Positions 40,501-52,559 of a stretch of DNA of 64,000 nt are shown here, piece after piece. This DNA is from Torymus aiolomorphi. Its lineage: Eukaryota > Arthropoda > Insecta > Hymenoptera > Torymidae. The notes beneath the pieces were generated by a model. It was not told where the DNA came from. It worked only from the letters and a program-made list of their open reading frames with translations, and made no database searches. A program made the position numbers and the translations under genes. Each line of letters starts with the position of its first letter. Positions within the stretch are counted from its first letter, which is position 1. Location of the stretch: contig CM070873.1 in the NCBI GenBank assembly GCA_036365515.1, positions 259,319,575-259,383,574 of the forward strand. Reading direction: 5' to 3'.

Positions 40501-41560
40501 AACCAAAAGCACATCCACATCCAACTCCCTAAAAAACCCTCTCCGCCACACCGTCGACTTCACCCCCACCCCGTTACCCCTGCATCCTCCCCGAAGAGAA
40601 AGCGTATCAAAGCCCTTCGACCGATAAAATCTCCCAACCCGAGAAAACCGTATCCATCACCCACCGACTTCCTCCGAAGTCCACTTACCTCGCTCACCTT
40701 ATACCCCGGGTGTCCACCTCTCTCTCTCTCCCTCCCCTACATCTCCTCGAGATTCCTCTGCAAACGGCACGGCACGCGCCAGCTTACTCACACAGATACA
40801 CGCGCACACGCACGCAACCTATCGCAAAAGCCGTCTGTCCGCGCGCGAGCGGCGCGTGTCCATCTGTTCGTCCGGGTGGCGGCAGTAGTGGTGGCATGCT
40901 GCTGCTGCTCTTCTCTCTCTCGCTGCTCGCATATGCCGCAACAAACTCGAAAGCTGCGAGAGCTCGCGAGCCTCGTTCCCCGTCTGCCGCCGCGGGCTCC
41001 TTATAATACTCACCTGCTGATCTCTCTCTCTCTCTCTGTCTTTCTCGTGTATATAGATACTCGTGCGGTGCTGGCGATCGAATCAAATTGCCGGTGGGGG
41101 GAGGAAACGTGGAGAGAGCGACAACATTGACATCTCTCGAGAGGCCTGCCGCGCGATCGTTGCTACAGCTCACGACTATGGGTGTTGGGATCGGCTGTCT
41201 CGGGGGGTGTATTATAATGCGATCGGAGTAGGTTTTTTAGAGAGAAGGAGAGAGACGATGACGGTTTTATCGGGGAGGGTTCTATAGGTGTGTTGTTGTG
41301 AGGATGACCGAGAGAGGATGTGTATTTTATGTTGTACACGGTACGTTAGGCTTATTTATTCGGGAGAGAGAGAGAAAGCGTTGGGGGATATATATGTGTG
41401 TAGTGCTAGCGCGCGCCCTAACGAGGATACGCCCTAGAGCGTGAAATCGTCGAGGGAATCTGACATAACACGTTTATGAAATGGAAAATCAAGATGTGAG
41501 GCGGAGGAGGTGTCATATCGCCTTTGAGAATTGTTCTCGCAATCACACACCTGTGGTGTG
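40501..41560. promoter_or_regulatory. GC/CT-rich island
   Basis: CT-rich and CpG-rich island with (CT)n runs at 40718-40728 and 41021-41042, and CACCTG motifs near 41012 and 41546. Frames are repeat-driven. Candidate regulatory region. Confidence 0.3.
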
Positions 41561-41900
41561 CTGTTGACTAGGGAAATCGTCAATCGAACAATGGCATAAA
41601 ATAACGTCGTAAGTTATCATATTAAAAATTTTTTTTATATTATAGTTATTAAATATAAAATTTGCAATTTTACTCAATCATTCAATGAAATTTCGTATAG
41701 CTTATTTAAATAAATTTATTCGAATTTTAAATTACATACATGTCGCTCGACTGTTAATTTTTAAAACCACGCGACGGTTAAAAAATGACCACGAGACATA
41801 TACCCACTTATATAAGTAAAACGCACTTGACATCAGCTGAAACTTATAACGACATCTCAATATTAAAAAGTCACGCTGATAACATCGCGACAACAACTCA
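41561..41900. other. AT-rich spacer
   Basis: AT-rich stretch between two islands. No gene supported. Confidence 0.3.
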
Positions 41901-41919
41901 AAAACTTCAATTACATTCG

Positions 41920-43060
41920 CTTATTAATCGACTCTCACCTCCGCGATATTACCATATCCCGCTAAAACACAAAGACCTCTGCACCCCGCTCCAACTTCAA
42001 GCTACCTCCGCATCCACCAAAAACTACCACAGCGCAGCAGCAGCAGCAGCATCTTGCTTGCTCCTTCCTAACCGGAAGCTACCCATCGTTCGCTCATCTC
42101 AGTCCCGATACATAAATACATATTACGGTATGTCACCGCGCCGCGGCACCGGGTAAATTACACGGAAAATCCCGCCTCGAGGACCACCATCCGCCCGTTT
42201 TTCTACCCATACACAAAGAATAAAGGGGGCCCTATACTCGCGCGCGCGTCATTAAATCGAAGGCGAGCGCGCGCGTGCACTTGCCGTCCAGGAAGGCGCA
42301 CCTGACGCGCGAGTGGCGGCGGTTGGCGTAGTGCCCCGCCGCAGCGTCATCAGGCACAAACGGTCGAAACCGCCCTCTCTCCCTCCACATAAGATTCGTG
42401 CACACGTGTCCGCGTGTATATACAGAGGCTACCTGCCCGAGCGAGTGGAGGATCGATCGTAATGAGCCGAGAGAGAGCGCAGGTGATCTCTTCTCTCTAA
42501 CGTCTCTCCGACTTCCTTCCTCGCTACTTATAACGCATTTCGGATGCTACGCGCGCGGCCCATAAGGGCGCACCTATATATACCCTAGACCAGACGCACT
42601 CTGCCACCACATATACATATATACGATCGCGCGGTTGTTTTTATCCCGCTCGCGCCCACCTCTCGTCCACACACGCATAAGTATACTCGCGCAGCCTCAG
42701 GTGCTTGCTGCGCGTGTCTCGTGTGTGTGTGTGCGCGCGCGCGCCCGCGGGATGCACCTGCTGCCGGGGCACACACCTGTTGACCGTTGCGAGAAGAAGG
42801 AGCAGTCGGAGGACGAACGACGAGCGCGCGCGGCGATTTTCGCTCGTAAGAAGCCACCGCCGCCACAGCCGCCCCCCGTTTTTTTCTGTTTCTCTGTCTT
42901 GAGGAGAGAGAGAGGCACCCCGCGCGAGCGAGCAAGCGACAGGTAGCGCGGTGGTGGCAGGTTAAGAGGAGAGGTCTTTTCCGTTGCGAGGGGTTGCGCC
43001 GCGCGGTTGAGAAGTGCGGGGGTAAACGTTGAGGGGTCATGCGATATGTATAGAGGGAGT
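41920..43060. promoter_or_regulatory. Island with Dorsal-, Zelda- and Snail-type motifs (candidate enhancer)
   Basis: Motifs read directly: GGAAAATCCC at 42164-42173 (reverse complement GGGATTTTCC, a perfect Dorsal/NF-kB-type site); CAGGTAG-type (Zelda/TAGteam) at 42429-42435 (reverse) and 42940-42946; CAGGTG/CACCTG at 42299, 42480, 42698, 42755 and 42774. Composition is CpG-rich with GA runs, and alternating GTGT/GCGC at 42719-42744 could adopt Z-DNA. These motif types co-occur in early-embryo dorsoventral enhancers of Drosophila, where brk is a Dorsal target. Enhancer function here is inference. Confidence 0.4.
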
Positions 43061-43327
43061 GCAAGTGTCTGTGTGTGTAGGTATGTGGGGTCAGATTTTT
43101 TAGGGGAGGTTTAAATGCGTCTAGGAGGGTGGTGTTAGAGCGAGGCATTTAAACTGGGGGTGGAGGGGTGCGGAGGTTTTTTTTAAAGGAAAGGTTTGAA
43201 TTGGAGGAATGTATGTAAGAGGGTTATGGGACGCTTTTATAATCATTAATTTCTCGGTTTATCTGATTTTTACAATAAAAAATATATAACGTTAAAGTGA
43301 CAATTTCTGTTTCTCCTATTACATTAA

Positions 43328-43797
43328 CCCTTTGAAACCTGAATTTTTTCTGACGGAGGTAAAAATTCTTTTCCGGTCGTTTTTCATTCTGTATAATATT
43401 ACCAATATGAATTCTGATTTTTTTCAAATTTTTTGATAGCGTATATAAAAAGATACAGGTATGTCAATGTCCACTGGGATGGACACGTATTGTTGTTTCG
43501 ATATATGATGTGTATAAATATATTCCAAAATAGTAATAAATTCTTTTAATATTTCAAGTCCTTCTGAATCTCAACATATCATTAAAAGTACAAAAATTCA
43601 AATCTTGAAAATTTCAAAATTTGCTAAATTTAATCCTTAAAAAAACTACAAAAATTTAAAAATTACTCAAAATAATTTTTTATATTAGTTTTAACGTCTA
43701 CAATGACGATAGTATAAGTTTTCAGCAGGTACATGGATTCGTTTCCATGAATTTTTAAATTGTATGTCCATTGGAATAGACATTGAGTTACAAAGGG
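43328..43797. mobile_element. TTAA-flanked MITE with CCCTTTG ends
   Basis: TTAA at 43324-43327 and 43798-43801 brackets inverted ends CCCTTTGAAAC (left) and GTTACAAAGGG (right). A second inverted pair, TGTCCACTGGGATGGACA / TGTCCATTGGAATAGACA, lies inside. 470 bp, non-coding. Confidence 0.65.
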
Positions 43798-43859
43798 TTA
43801 ATATATTTGGAAAATTACGTAAGAAACCAGATAACCAATTAAAAGTGCAAATTACACTA

Positions 43860-45560
43860 TCGTCATACGCTGGTCCCTATCGACTCCGATATGAACGTGT
43901 ATTATACATGTTTTTCAGCTTGAGATTTCGCCGCAGACGCGGCAACAATTTTCAGAACCGACGCCACGCCACATCTATAGCTATTCTATATCACTAACGC
44001 GCGTTTACGACTCTTTCGAACGTATAATAACCCGTACAGTAGTCTACCGACGTGGATATGGGCACCTGTAGCTCTTCGCGCTACTTATACCTATACGCGC
44101 GCGGTATATAATTATTTACAGCGCCTCTGCACCGGTTCTCTATATCGACAAGTGCGTGTCACACCGCGCGTTTCAGATAAAAACTCTCGCCTCTTCGCGG
44201 CGTTTTGAACAATTTGAAATTTAAAGAAAAAAGGGGAAACAAAAGTTTACCGTTCGCCAAAATTACTCATCATCATTATCATCATCGTCCCGATATTCGA
44301 CCATATTGCCCACTCACCCACCTCCTCCTCCTCCTCCTCCCAAATTAACCATATTGCTCTCTCTGGAAATCGGTAAGTAAAAAAAAGCACAAAGCCCAGC
44401 GCACGTGCCAGGCTGAAACTTGCGCAAACGTCGTTCACTCGAATCCCCCACAACATCCACGCGAAATATATCCCCCGCCCGTATGTACAACAACCGGCGA
44501 AAGAGAGACACACACGTCGAACTCCACATCTCCGCACATATGATCGTGCGCCATGACGGCGAAGGAAGAAAAAGGAAGCGCAGCCCGCCTGATGCTCGTT
44601 AATTACTCTCGCTCGCGAATTCCTCGAGGCTGCGGTGGTGTGCGTCTGGTCGCGTGCATGAAATTCGGCTGGCTCTCCTCCTCCTCCTCTTCTCGAGAGA
44701 CAACGGCAGCTGAGCAGCCGCGCACGCGCCAACAGCCGCAATTTCGCGAGCGGAGAGGAGGCGCAGGCGGCGGCAGCAGCAACGGCCGTTTTCTGCGCGC
44801 GCGCGCGGCAGCCGATACACTTTTCATGTGCGAGAGAGGAGCCCCCTGCGCAGCAGGTGTATACCGCAGGTGATTCCTCGCTAGTGTGCGTGTATGCATG
44901 TGTGTTCTGCCTGTTGCGCGCGCGTCTTTCTCTTTCGTGATGTGCCCGCGCGCGCTTCCTCTCGACAGAGAGAGAGAGGGAGTAGAAGTGGAAAATTTTT
45001 TCGGGAGAATGGGTTGCGTGCGACGAAGGTTCGAGAAAAATGGGGTGAAAATGTCCCGGGCGATCGTCGGGACTCTCTCTCGGGTGACAGATGACGCCCG
45101 ATCGATTTTTCGGCTTACCGATTATCTGTATCCCCCGGCGGCAGCAGTCCTCTCGATCCTTTAAAGCAAGCCGCTGCTGATGCTCGCGCGTCAATGGAGA
45201 TCTGACATCTCTCGCGTATGGTTGAGCGATGGAGTATCACCGTAGGTGATTCAATTCGACGCTTCGATTGGTAAGGCTAATGGTGAACGATTATACGGAG
45301 AAGAGAGCGAGCCATTAGGGATTTTCATCGCGCGGACAATGCGAGCGCGGGCCTGTGGGAGGGTAATGAGATATTTATGGGAGAGCGGCGAGCTCTGATG
45401 TATGGAGGTCAGCGGTGGACGACGGCCGACCGGTTACCGCACGCGGTATGCGCGCGTTTATTGTTTCCGGAATGTAAGGGGTTCGGTCGTTGAGGTGAAA
45501 TCGTGTATAATGGGATTAGGATGTGTATAAGTGACGTAAATGGTTTAACGTTGAGCTTTC
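43860..45560. promoter_or_regulatory. Large CpG-rich island
   Basis: A 1.7-kb GC- and CpG-rich block with CCT repeats (44323-44340), GA runs and CAGGTG motifs at about 44855 and 44867. A long minus-strand frame (44247-45194) runs through it, but its composition (Arg, Ala, Ser, His runs) is that of repeat translation, so it is not called. Promoter of an unseen gene or enhancer; undecided. Confidence 0.3.
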
Positions 45561-45599
45561 GAGATGAAAGTAGGCCCTTGTGTATTATATACTTCGTGT

Positions 45600-46420
45600 A
45601 TATAGGGTGCAGAGCTGTTGGATACTTTTGGGAAGTATTTTATGGTTGAACAAGTTTTTTTTTTTTTGAGATAATTTAATTTCATAGAATAATAATGAAT
45701 AATAAACGTTCATGATTCTATTCTATGTATAAGTATTTATAAAAAAAAGAGAAATAACTGCGAGATAATTCTACGATTACCTATATTTAAAAAATAAAAG
45801 TGATATTTGCTGTGCCAAAATTATAAGACACGTACGTATTTATAGTCTGAAATATAATTGTGTTTATTTACATGGTTGTAAATAATTCCTTGTACATATA
45901 GAGGATCCTTGACACGATAAGAGATTTTCGATCTGTGGGCTCGGTCACGACCAACTGTGTGTCGTGCGCGTGCGTATATATTTATTTATGAAAATGAGAA
46001 AACTGAGGCAGCAGACGAAAACAAGATACGCAGATAAGCAAAGATTTATGTAAGTGCGACGTTTTAATGGCATTAGAAGTGCGCCTGCGAACAATAACAT
46101 TCAGTTGTTAATCACTTTTCAAGTATTTCAAACAATTTAAGTATTTCGAACAATTTCAATTATATTGTTCAGATGTGCATGGTAATTATTGATCAAAAAT
46201 AATTTTCTTTTTTCGATCTTACAAATACTTGATGTTTTATCTGCCTTCAATTTTTGTACCCAATCGAAGTTCCCATAGAATGTCGAATCCTCGTCCCACC
46301 TCGTGTTTACATAAAAAACACAAGTCAATTCAAACGACAATTTTCACACATATGCGCAAGTGCCTCCCCCAAAACCATCCTATTTTGATTAAGCCCTACG
46401 ATCGTTTTAAATCCACACCG
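45600..46420. other. AT-rich DNA, nothing recognised
   Basis: AT-rich DNA without supported exons. Confidence 0.3.
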
Positions 46421-47260
46421 TAAGTCACCTCACCTGGTTTACTTTATCCTCTGAAAAAAAACCTATACTCCCAAAAATATTTATCTAAATCCCCCCAGAG
46501 TCACCTGGGATCTATGACAGTCTATATCTACGCGGCGATGCCGCGCGCGATCTCCAAGAATCCCCCCGAAAAAATTGTGTCTCTCTCTCTCCTCTCGCCA
46601 CCAACGTTCGCTCTAACCTCCTGCACACCTGCTCCTCTACGCGGCCCTCCGAGAGCGAAATAACCCCGCGCGCAGATCGTCGCCCGTCGATTCGTCTCGG
46701 GGGTTCAAGAGCGTCCGTTTTTCCCGCTAACTCGAGCTCTGGAATCTTCAGCATTATCGCGACAAAGACATGAGAGCGGCGATGATTGACAGCTCCTTGA
46801 AAAATGCCGCGTATATATGTGCACGCCTGAATTCCAGTGCAGAAGCGAACGAGCGACGACTTCGATTAACCTCCCGAGAGTCAGTGATAAGTCTCTATTA
46901 TCTGTCTCGGTCGGCGGGGGTACATATATGTATACACACGAAGTCTTGTGCGATGAGCGATGTTTTTTTTCATTCTTTTCCTGTCATTTCGCTTCGCGCG
47001 GCCGATAAACAATGTAAATAATGCGCGTGTGGTGGAGGTCCGCGCCGATCAAAGTTCAAAAAAACTGGCCAGTAAGCCGACGACGCCGGCGATTGTTATC
47101 GCGTGTGTATACTGCCGAGTGTGTGATTGTGAATTGAGCGCGGATGAATATTTGTGTGTGTGTGTGTGTGTGCGCAGCGAGATTTCTTTTATTGGGAGTT
47201 CGGCGTGGGTCGGGTCTGGGAGGGATTTATTTTATTGGAGTTGTATTTTTAGGACTCGCG
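46421..47260. promoter_or_regulatory. CpG-rich island
   Basis: CpG-rich island with CT runs, GT run at 47154-47172 and three CACCTG motifs at about 46434, 46504 and 46627. No exon supported. Confidence 0.3.
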
Positions 47261-47466
47261 AGGTTATGAATACAATTTGTCGAGCATTATGTGCTGTATT
47301 TTTACACGATGACTGTATTTATAAATAAAAAATACCCGAGAATCTGTAAGGATTCACTAAACAAAGAATATATTTGTTTCAAGTATATTTTACTCTGTTT
47401 CTTAAAATTCTAAATAGTTATAACTCCACCATTGCAGTCTAATGAAAATTAATGCAATAAAACCTT

Positions 47467-47985
47467 GTACTACCCTGGTAGAAATTGACTCTGTCGAAAA
47501 TGGACAAGAAATAAATAGCCATAAAAATGGCTAGTTTCTATATAGATCGTGGTGAAACGCTTTTTGCGATCATTCTCTACTCCTATATTTAATGTACTCT
47601 TGTACTTGAAAATATTTACTTGCATCAGATAGTTTATCACGACGATAACAATAAATAGTGGTTAAAAATTTTTTCTCCATACTGTTTCAGAAGATATTCA
47701 TAAAAATATCAATTTCACTATTTATTACTGGTTTTGTTCTTAATATAAAAATGGCGTAATGGTGTTATGTCTTTGCCAGTTTCATTAGCTTAAAACTAGC
47801 TCAAAACTAGTTCAAGACTAGCTTATTTCGATTGCACATCATTTTTCACGCCAATAAACATTCGAAAAAGATCAGGCATAGCGTTTCATCGATGGTAAAA
47901 CACTGTCCACATTTGTTCGTCATATCAAGCCTGGCTAGCCATTTTCTAATTAAGAAATGTAATCAATTTTCACCACCGGGTATTA
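47467..47985. mobile_element. Possible MITE with TACCCTGGTAG-like ends
   Basis: ACTACCCTGGTAGAAATTGA at the left resembles the complement of TCAATTTTCACCACCGGGTA at the right. Non-coding. No target duplication could be defined. Confidence 0.4.
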
Positions 47986-48199
47986 TCAACATAAATATTA
48001 TTTTGTAATTTACGACCAACATTTTCATACTTCATGGTCCATTATATACGAATAAAATTTACATAAAAATTAAAAACACCTTTCCTCTTCACAAAGGAGC
48101 CGCAGTTTTATCGAAAAAGTGAGCAATTGACTCTTAATTTGTGGTATCACATATGTCACACTCTCCAAAACCAGAAAGCCATTACGTATATATACGTAT

Positions 48200-48960
48200 A
48201 GTATATAGCAGCACCTCGCAGCCGAAAAAAGAGCAATTAATTGTGCCAGAAAGTCGTCACACACCTCTCTCGCACATCCTTATTAAGCTGCCGGCTTCTC
48301 GCTTCTCTTCAAAAATCGACTTTTGCTCGCACACTCGTGCACCACGATTCCACCGAAACCCATATACCCTCACCTCAGCGCGGCACGCGCGCGCCGGAGA
48401 AAACAAGAACGAATGAAAAAAAAAGTAAAGAGAGAAAAAAAACACAACACACCACTCGCGCGCAGGCGGGGAATAAGAAGGCGAAGACGAGCAAGGTGCT
48501 TATACGATATGTGGCGGTTGGTCTCTCTCGGGGCAGCTGATCTGCGCGGCAGCAGCAGCAGCAGCAGGTGGATATGGAAGGTGCACGAGAGGAGGCTCTT
48601 TCTCTCTTATGGGTATAGGCGCGTGCGCGCGAGCACGGAAAGGTGCTTCTTTATTGTTACCAAGCGGCGCGACGATGGTGGAGAGGAGTGAGGAGAGGAG
48701 AGAGAACGTGTGTGCCACGAGCCACCAGCCAACCAGAGAAGCGCGGGCCCGCTGCAGAAGAGAGAGAGAGGAGAGAGAGATTTATCGCGGCCTTTCCGCG
48801 GAATCGCGTACTAAGAGAAGGTGGGGGATAGGGGTTTTGCAGAGAAGATTGAGATGTCGGAGGTGGAGGTTATCGAGGGTGGCTGGGGGTGGTGATTGAG
48901 GAATGATTAATGGTTGGTGGGGGAGGGAAATGGAGTGTATAAGTGGGAAAATGGTTCGGT
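48200..48960. promoter_or_regulatory. CpG/GA-rich island
   Basis: GC- and GA-rich block with GCA repeats (48549-48567) and GA runs near 48760-48780. Frames are low in complexity. Candidate regulatory island. Confidence 0.3.
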
Positions 48961-50090
48961 AAGAATTGCAGAATGTTTTGCAAACATTATTATACTGTCA
49001 GGCTGTAAAAACACATATTATTGCTATACGATGGATGAAAGTTTATTAGATATAAATATGAGAGAATTCACTGTACTGTATTTAAAAAGAGATATGATTA
49101 TAAGAGATAATACGGTAATTTATGGAAAACTTTTTGTAATTATGTCTAAATTGTTTCCGCAGTGTGTTAAAATATCTGAAAAGCGATGATTCTTGATATT
49201 CCACGGTTTATAAGAAAATGTGACACGCATGAGCAAAAACATGCCAATTTCAATTCTGAAGGTGTCCAATCCGAAATTTTGCCGAGTTATCGGTACGGTC
49301 GTTTCGGAAGGGGTATCATTTTACGAAAAAATGCACTTAAATTTTCAATCTTGCGTGTCTTGTGGTTTGCGGCGCATTATGTCCGGCTTCGACGGTTATA
49401 TACCCGTATACGAGTGAGTTTGTTGATTCTTCGAATTTCGACATCTGGCCGCAGCTTTTAAACCATTGCCTATATAAGAATGCAAATGTTAAGAAATAAC
49501 AAAATTATCTCGATGATATATATCGCGTCTGTTGAAGTCTACACGCATCGTTTAATCAAGTAAGCCATCGATTTCTCAATAATCGATTAATGTTTATTTA
49601 AAAAAAAAGCCTTATTTGTAATTCAAAATGATCCTTATCGGAGATTAAAAAATTGCTTCATTATCAGCGTCGCATCGTGAACTCAAAGAAAAAATGTAAT
49701 TCCATTTCACTTTTAATTGCTCGCGGTATACGCTACTAAACATTCGTTATCAATTAATTAATTGCGATCAACTAATAATTACGAAAAATAAAAAGTGAGA
49801 ACATATCGATCCACGTCTCTCGTTACTGTCAACAAAAAAATCCAAATCATATATTGCATTATCGCATTACGAATCACGAATTTACAAAGATAAATCTCAA
49901 GCCCCCTGGCGTGCTGGTAGTCTAGTACCAGGGGCGCCCAGATTCTTATCGCTATAGCGACTGCATACTCAACGTCTGCGACAATCGGTAACTTCTGTAA
50001 ACACCAGACTGATGTGAAACACAATCTCGATAATCTCCTTATCTTCCCTCGTTTTCAAAAAGCCAAATATTAATATTTAACGTCGCGCTA
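48961..50090. other. Mixed intergenic DNA with a strong hairpin
   Basis: No gene supported. A hairpin-forming motif at about 49902-49937 (CCCCTGG...CCAGGGG, with inner CTGGTA/TACCAG) is the only structured feature noticed. Confidence 0.3.
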
Positions 50091-50812
50091 ATTGCCTCAA
50101 TCTCCGATGACTCTCTTCAACACCATTACCCCTACAAAACAAAAAATTCCTTTCCATATGTACAATCACGATGCAAAAGCAATCACGAAAAGACGACGAA
50201 AAAACAACAGAGGCGAGAGACAGATGCAGAAAAAGAACAAAGCGCAGAGAGCCGAAAACCACACCGAGATAAGGATCGGGGAGGGCAAAGTGTGTGTATG
50301 CGCCTAGATGAAAGGCGCTCGCAGCCGTTCGCAAACCCATGATTTGAGAGAGCAGAGTGTGAGCGTCTCGTCTGCGCCCGGAGATACGGGCCTACGTCTA
50401 CTACACGTTGCATCTACGTATGGAGATGTATATGTATGGCGTCTGGTTTATCTCGTGAACTTTGACCGACATTTACTTTCTTTCGAGGGTATCGCGCGGG
50501 CTTTTGAGCTATTAAATATATCTAATATCGAAATAAAAATTGATTTTAGCTTGCGCGTTGAATTTAGTGTAGAAGGAGGAGTAGAAAATGATGAGGGAGT
50601 TTAATGCCTTTATGACAAGTATGAATTTGTAATGTTACAATTTTGCTCTTGAAAGAAATAGATAAATAGATTTAGTTGCTATAATAATTTCTCGAAAACT
50701 GTTAGTGACAACGAGATTTTTGAAAAAATTGTTACTATTCAGAAAATTATAATTCCATTCTTAATTTAATGCTGCGTTTAAGATGTAGAAGATTCTCGAA
50801 AAACTGGCATTA
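50091..50812. other. Small GC-richer island, then AT-rich DNA
   Basis: GC-richer at about 50190-50420, AT-rich afterwards. Nothing recognisable. Confidence 0.25.
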
Positions 50813-51106
50813 CGGTAGATGTGGGAGTTACTTTGTCCTCGCTAATAAAATTACCGTATCTTATATTTTAACACCAGGGCACGGTAACTAAGCCATATTA
50901 ATATACAGCTATGTTCCCATGTTAAGTCAGGAGCTGATACAAAATTATCATCCAAAATTTATACTATGTTTGAATTGATCAAGACAAATGTTTTAATTAA
51001 TGAAATGTGTTAAATGATTAATAGAAAAAATTACAGAGAACGGCTGTATTATATAGAACTCTGAGAGCCTATATGTTAACCACGCAGTAACTCCCACAGT
51101 TACCCT
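50813..51106. mobile_element. Possible MITE with GTGGGAGTTACT ends
   Basis: CGGTAGATGTGGGAGTTACT at the left matches the complement of AGTAACTCCCACAGTTACC at the right, giving roughly 20-bp inverted ends around 290 bp of non-coding DNA. Confidence 0.5.
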
Positions 51107-51179
51107 ATTTCTTACACAAACACGTAAACCTCGCACTTATATTACATAAACAACGCAAACCAATAAACTCTCACGATAG

Positions 51180-51680
51180 CCGCGCATAAAAACCCTCAAA
51201 AACGCGATACGCCACCTATCACCCCCTCCCTCAGCATCCTCGTTTCCCCTCTTACACGCAGACAAAAAGACCTACAACGGCGATAATCGGCACAACAAAG
51301 CCCCCTCTCTCTCTCTCTCTGTGAAAAGGGAGCGAAAAACGAACGGACAGTCGATCCGCTCTCCACGCTTTCCTTTTTCCCGGACACGGGCGCGAACCGA
51401 CCGCACACGCGCGCGCGCGACGATGCCGACGACGTAGCCTACTTCAACGCGATAAGGGCGTGTCGCCGAGACGCTGTCGTCTTTGAGGAAGAAAGAGCGA
51501 GCGAGAGAGAGAGAGAGAGAGGGAGAGAGAGAGAGAAAAAGAGAGGGAGAAAGAGATAAAAATTATCGGTGCAGAGTTGGGCAGATGCTGCACGGTAGCG
51601 GATGGTTTTGGGGCTTGTCGGGTGATCAGGGACGGGCTCGCCGTTTGTTTGTTGTCGTGGTTGGTACTTAGTTTTAATTT
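51180..51680. promoter_or_regulatory. CpG/GA-rich island upstream of the 52.3-kb exon
   Basis: CpG-rich with a CT run (51304-51320), CGCG tracts (51405-51420) and a GA-rich run (51495-51555). It lies about 0.7 kb before a probable terminal exon on the plus strand, so it could hold that gene's promoter or first exon. Confidence 0.35.
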
Positions 51681-52333
51681 ATTAGCCAGAGTGTTTTTTG
51701 GTACTCAGATGGGGCATTTATTGGAAGTAAAATGTTTATTGTATTGTTAATTCTTCGATATCAATTTTTTTTTTGCTATGTTTGTAAATTCTTTTTATTT
51801 TCTGAAAATCGACGTTGTTTCAGTCGATAATTCAAAGAGCGTCATCACAATGACGCATTTATGATTGACGACAAATTCTTTTGCTCTGAATGTTAAGGAC
51901 TAATAAGTAGTTTTGCGAAATTCTGCGGATGTCAGAGCCTTGCGATAAAACCATTTTTGTGCAGACGATAAAAATAATGTACTTTGAGTGAATCATCAGA
52001 AATTTGTTTACTACAACATTTTTACATAACTTGACATTTTTTTTGCAAATAATCATTCAAAATACTAAAGACACTTTTTATTTAAATTTTTTACTTTTGT
52101 AATAAAAAAAAATACTTATCTGTTTTCATAAAAGCACTTGCGTAATATAGATATCGAAGTATAATTTGTCTTTGAAGTTAAATTGAAGTCGTTCAACGCT
52201 TTCATCCGATGTTTGTCCTTGACTTAATTTCCTTAATTATATACACGTGGACTTAAAGATAACTGATAAATGATAAATTTTTGGTTATTCCCAATTGATA
52301 TTTTATTCAACGACGTTAAATTTTTTTTTTCAG

Positions 52334-52557
52334 CAAAATTCAGCAAAATGCTTATAGAAAAGTCATATAAATATCTCTACAGCGAATTATTTTCAGCTAT
52401 CGTTTCATTAAAAGGACATAAAGCCGAGAGCAAAACGCGCGTGGGGACAAAGATACGCGCGAGCGGAAACCTGGCCATTGAATTAATGTTGTCAGCATAC
52501 ATAGCGTTGGTGGAGGAAGTGCAGGATGAGGCGAGCAAAATACACAAAACCGGTTGA
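52334..52557 (+). CDS. Probable terminal coding exon of an unrecognised gene
   Basis: A classic acceptor (ten T then CAG, 52321-52333) opens a frame that runs to TGA at 52555-52557. An ATG at 52348 would give 69 aa on its own, but the frame is also open back to the acceptor (KFSK before the Met), so upstream coding exons are possible. The peptide is mixed and helix-prone: EKSYKYLYSELFSAIVSLKG, a basic middle KTRVGTKIRAS, then AIELMLSAYIALVEEVQDEA. Local GC rises to coding-like levels inside AT-rich DNA. AATAAA motifs follow at 52678 and 52681. I recognise no family and no partner exon; 51.2-51.7 kb is the obvious place to look. Confidence 0.45.
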
Positions 52558-52559
52558 CG

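Noticed and set aside
44247..45194. 315-aa minus-strand frame
   Set aside because: GC-rich island with Arg/Ala/Ser/His runs and overlapping frames of similar length on the other strand. No motif or splice support.
49902..49937. Hairpin CCCCTGG...CCAGGGG as an RNA gene
   Set aside because: It is a single short stem with no conserved family signature or promoter boxes.
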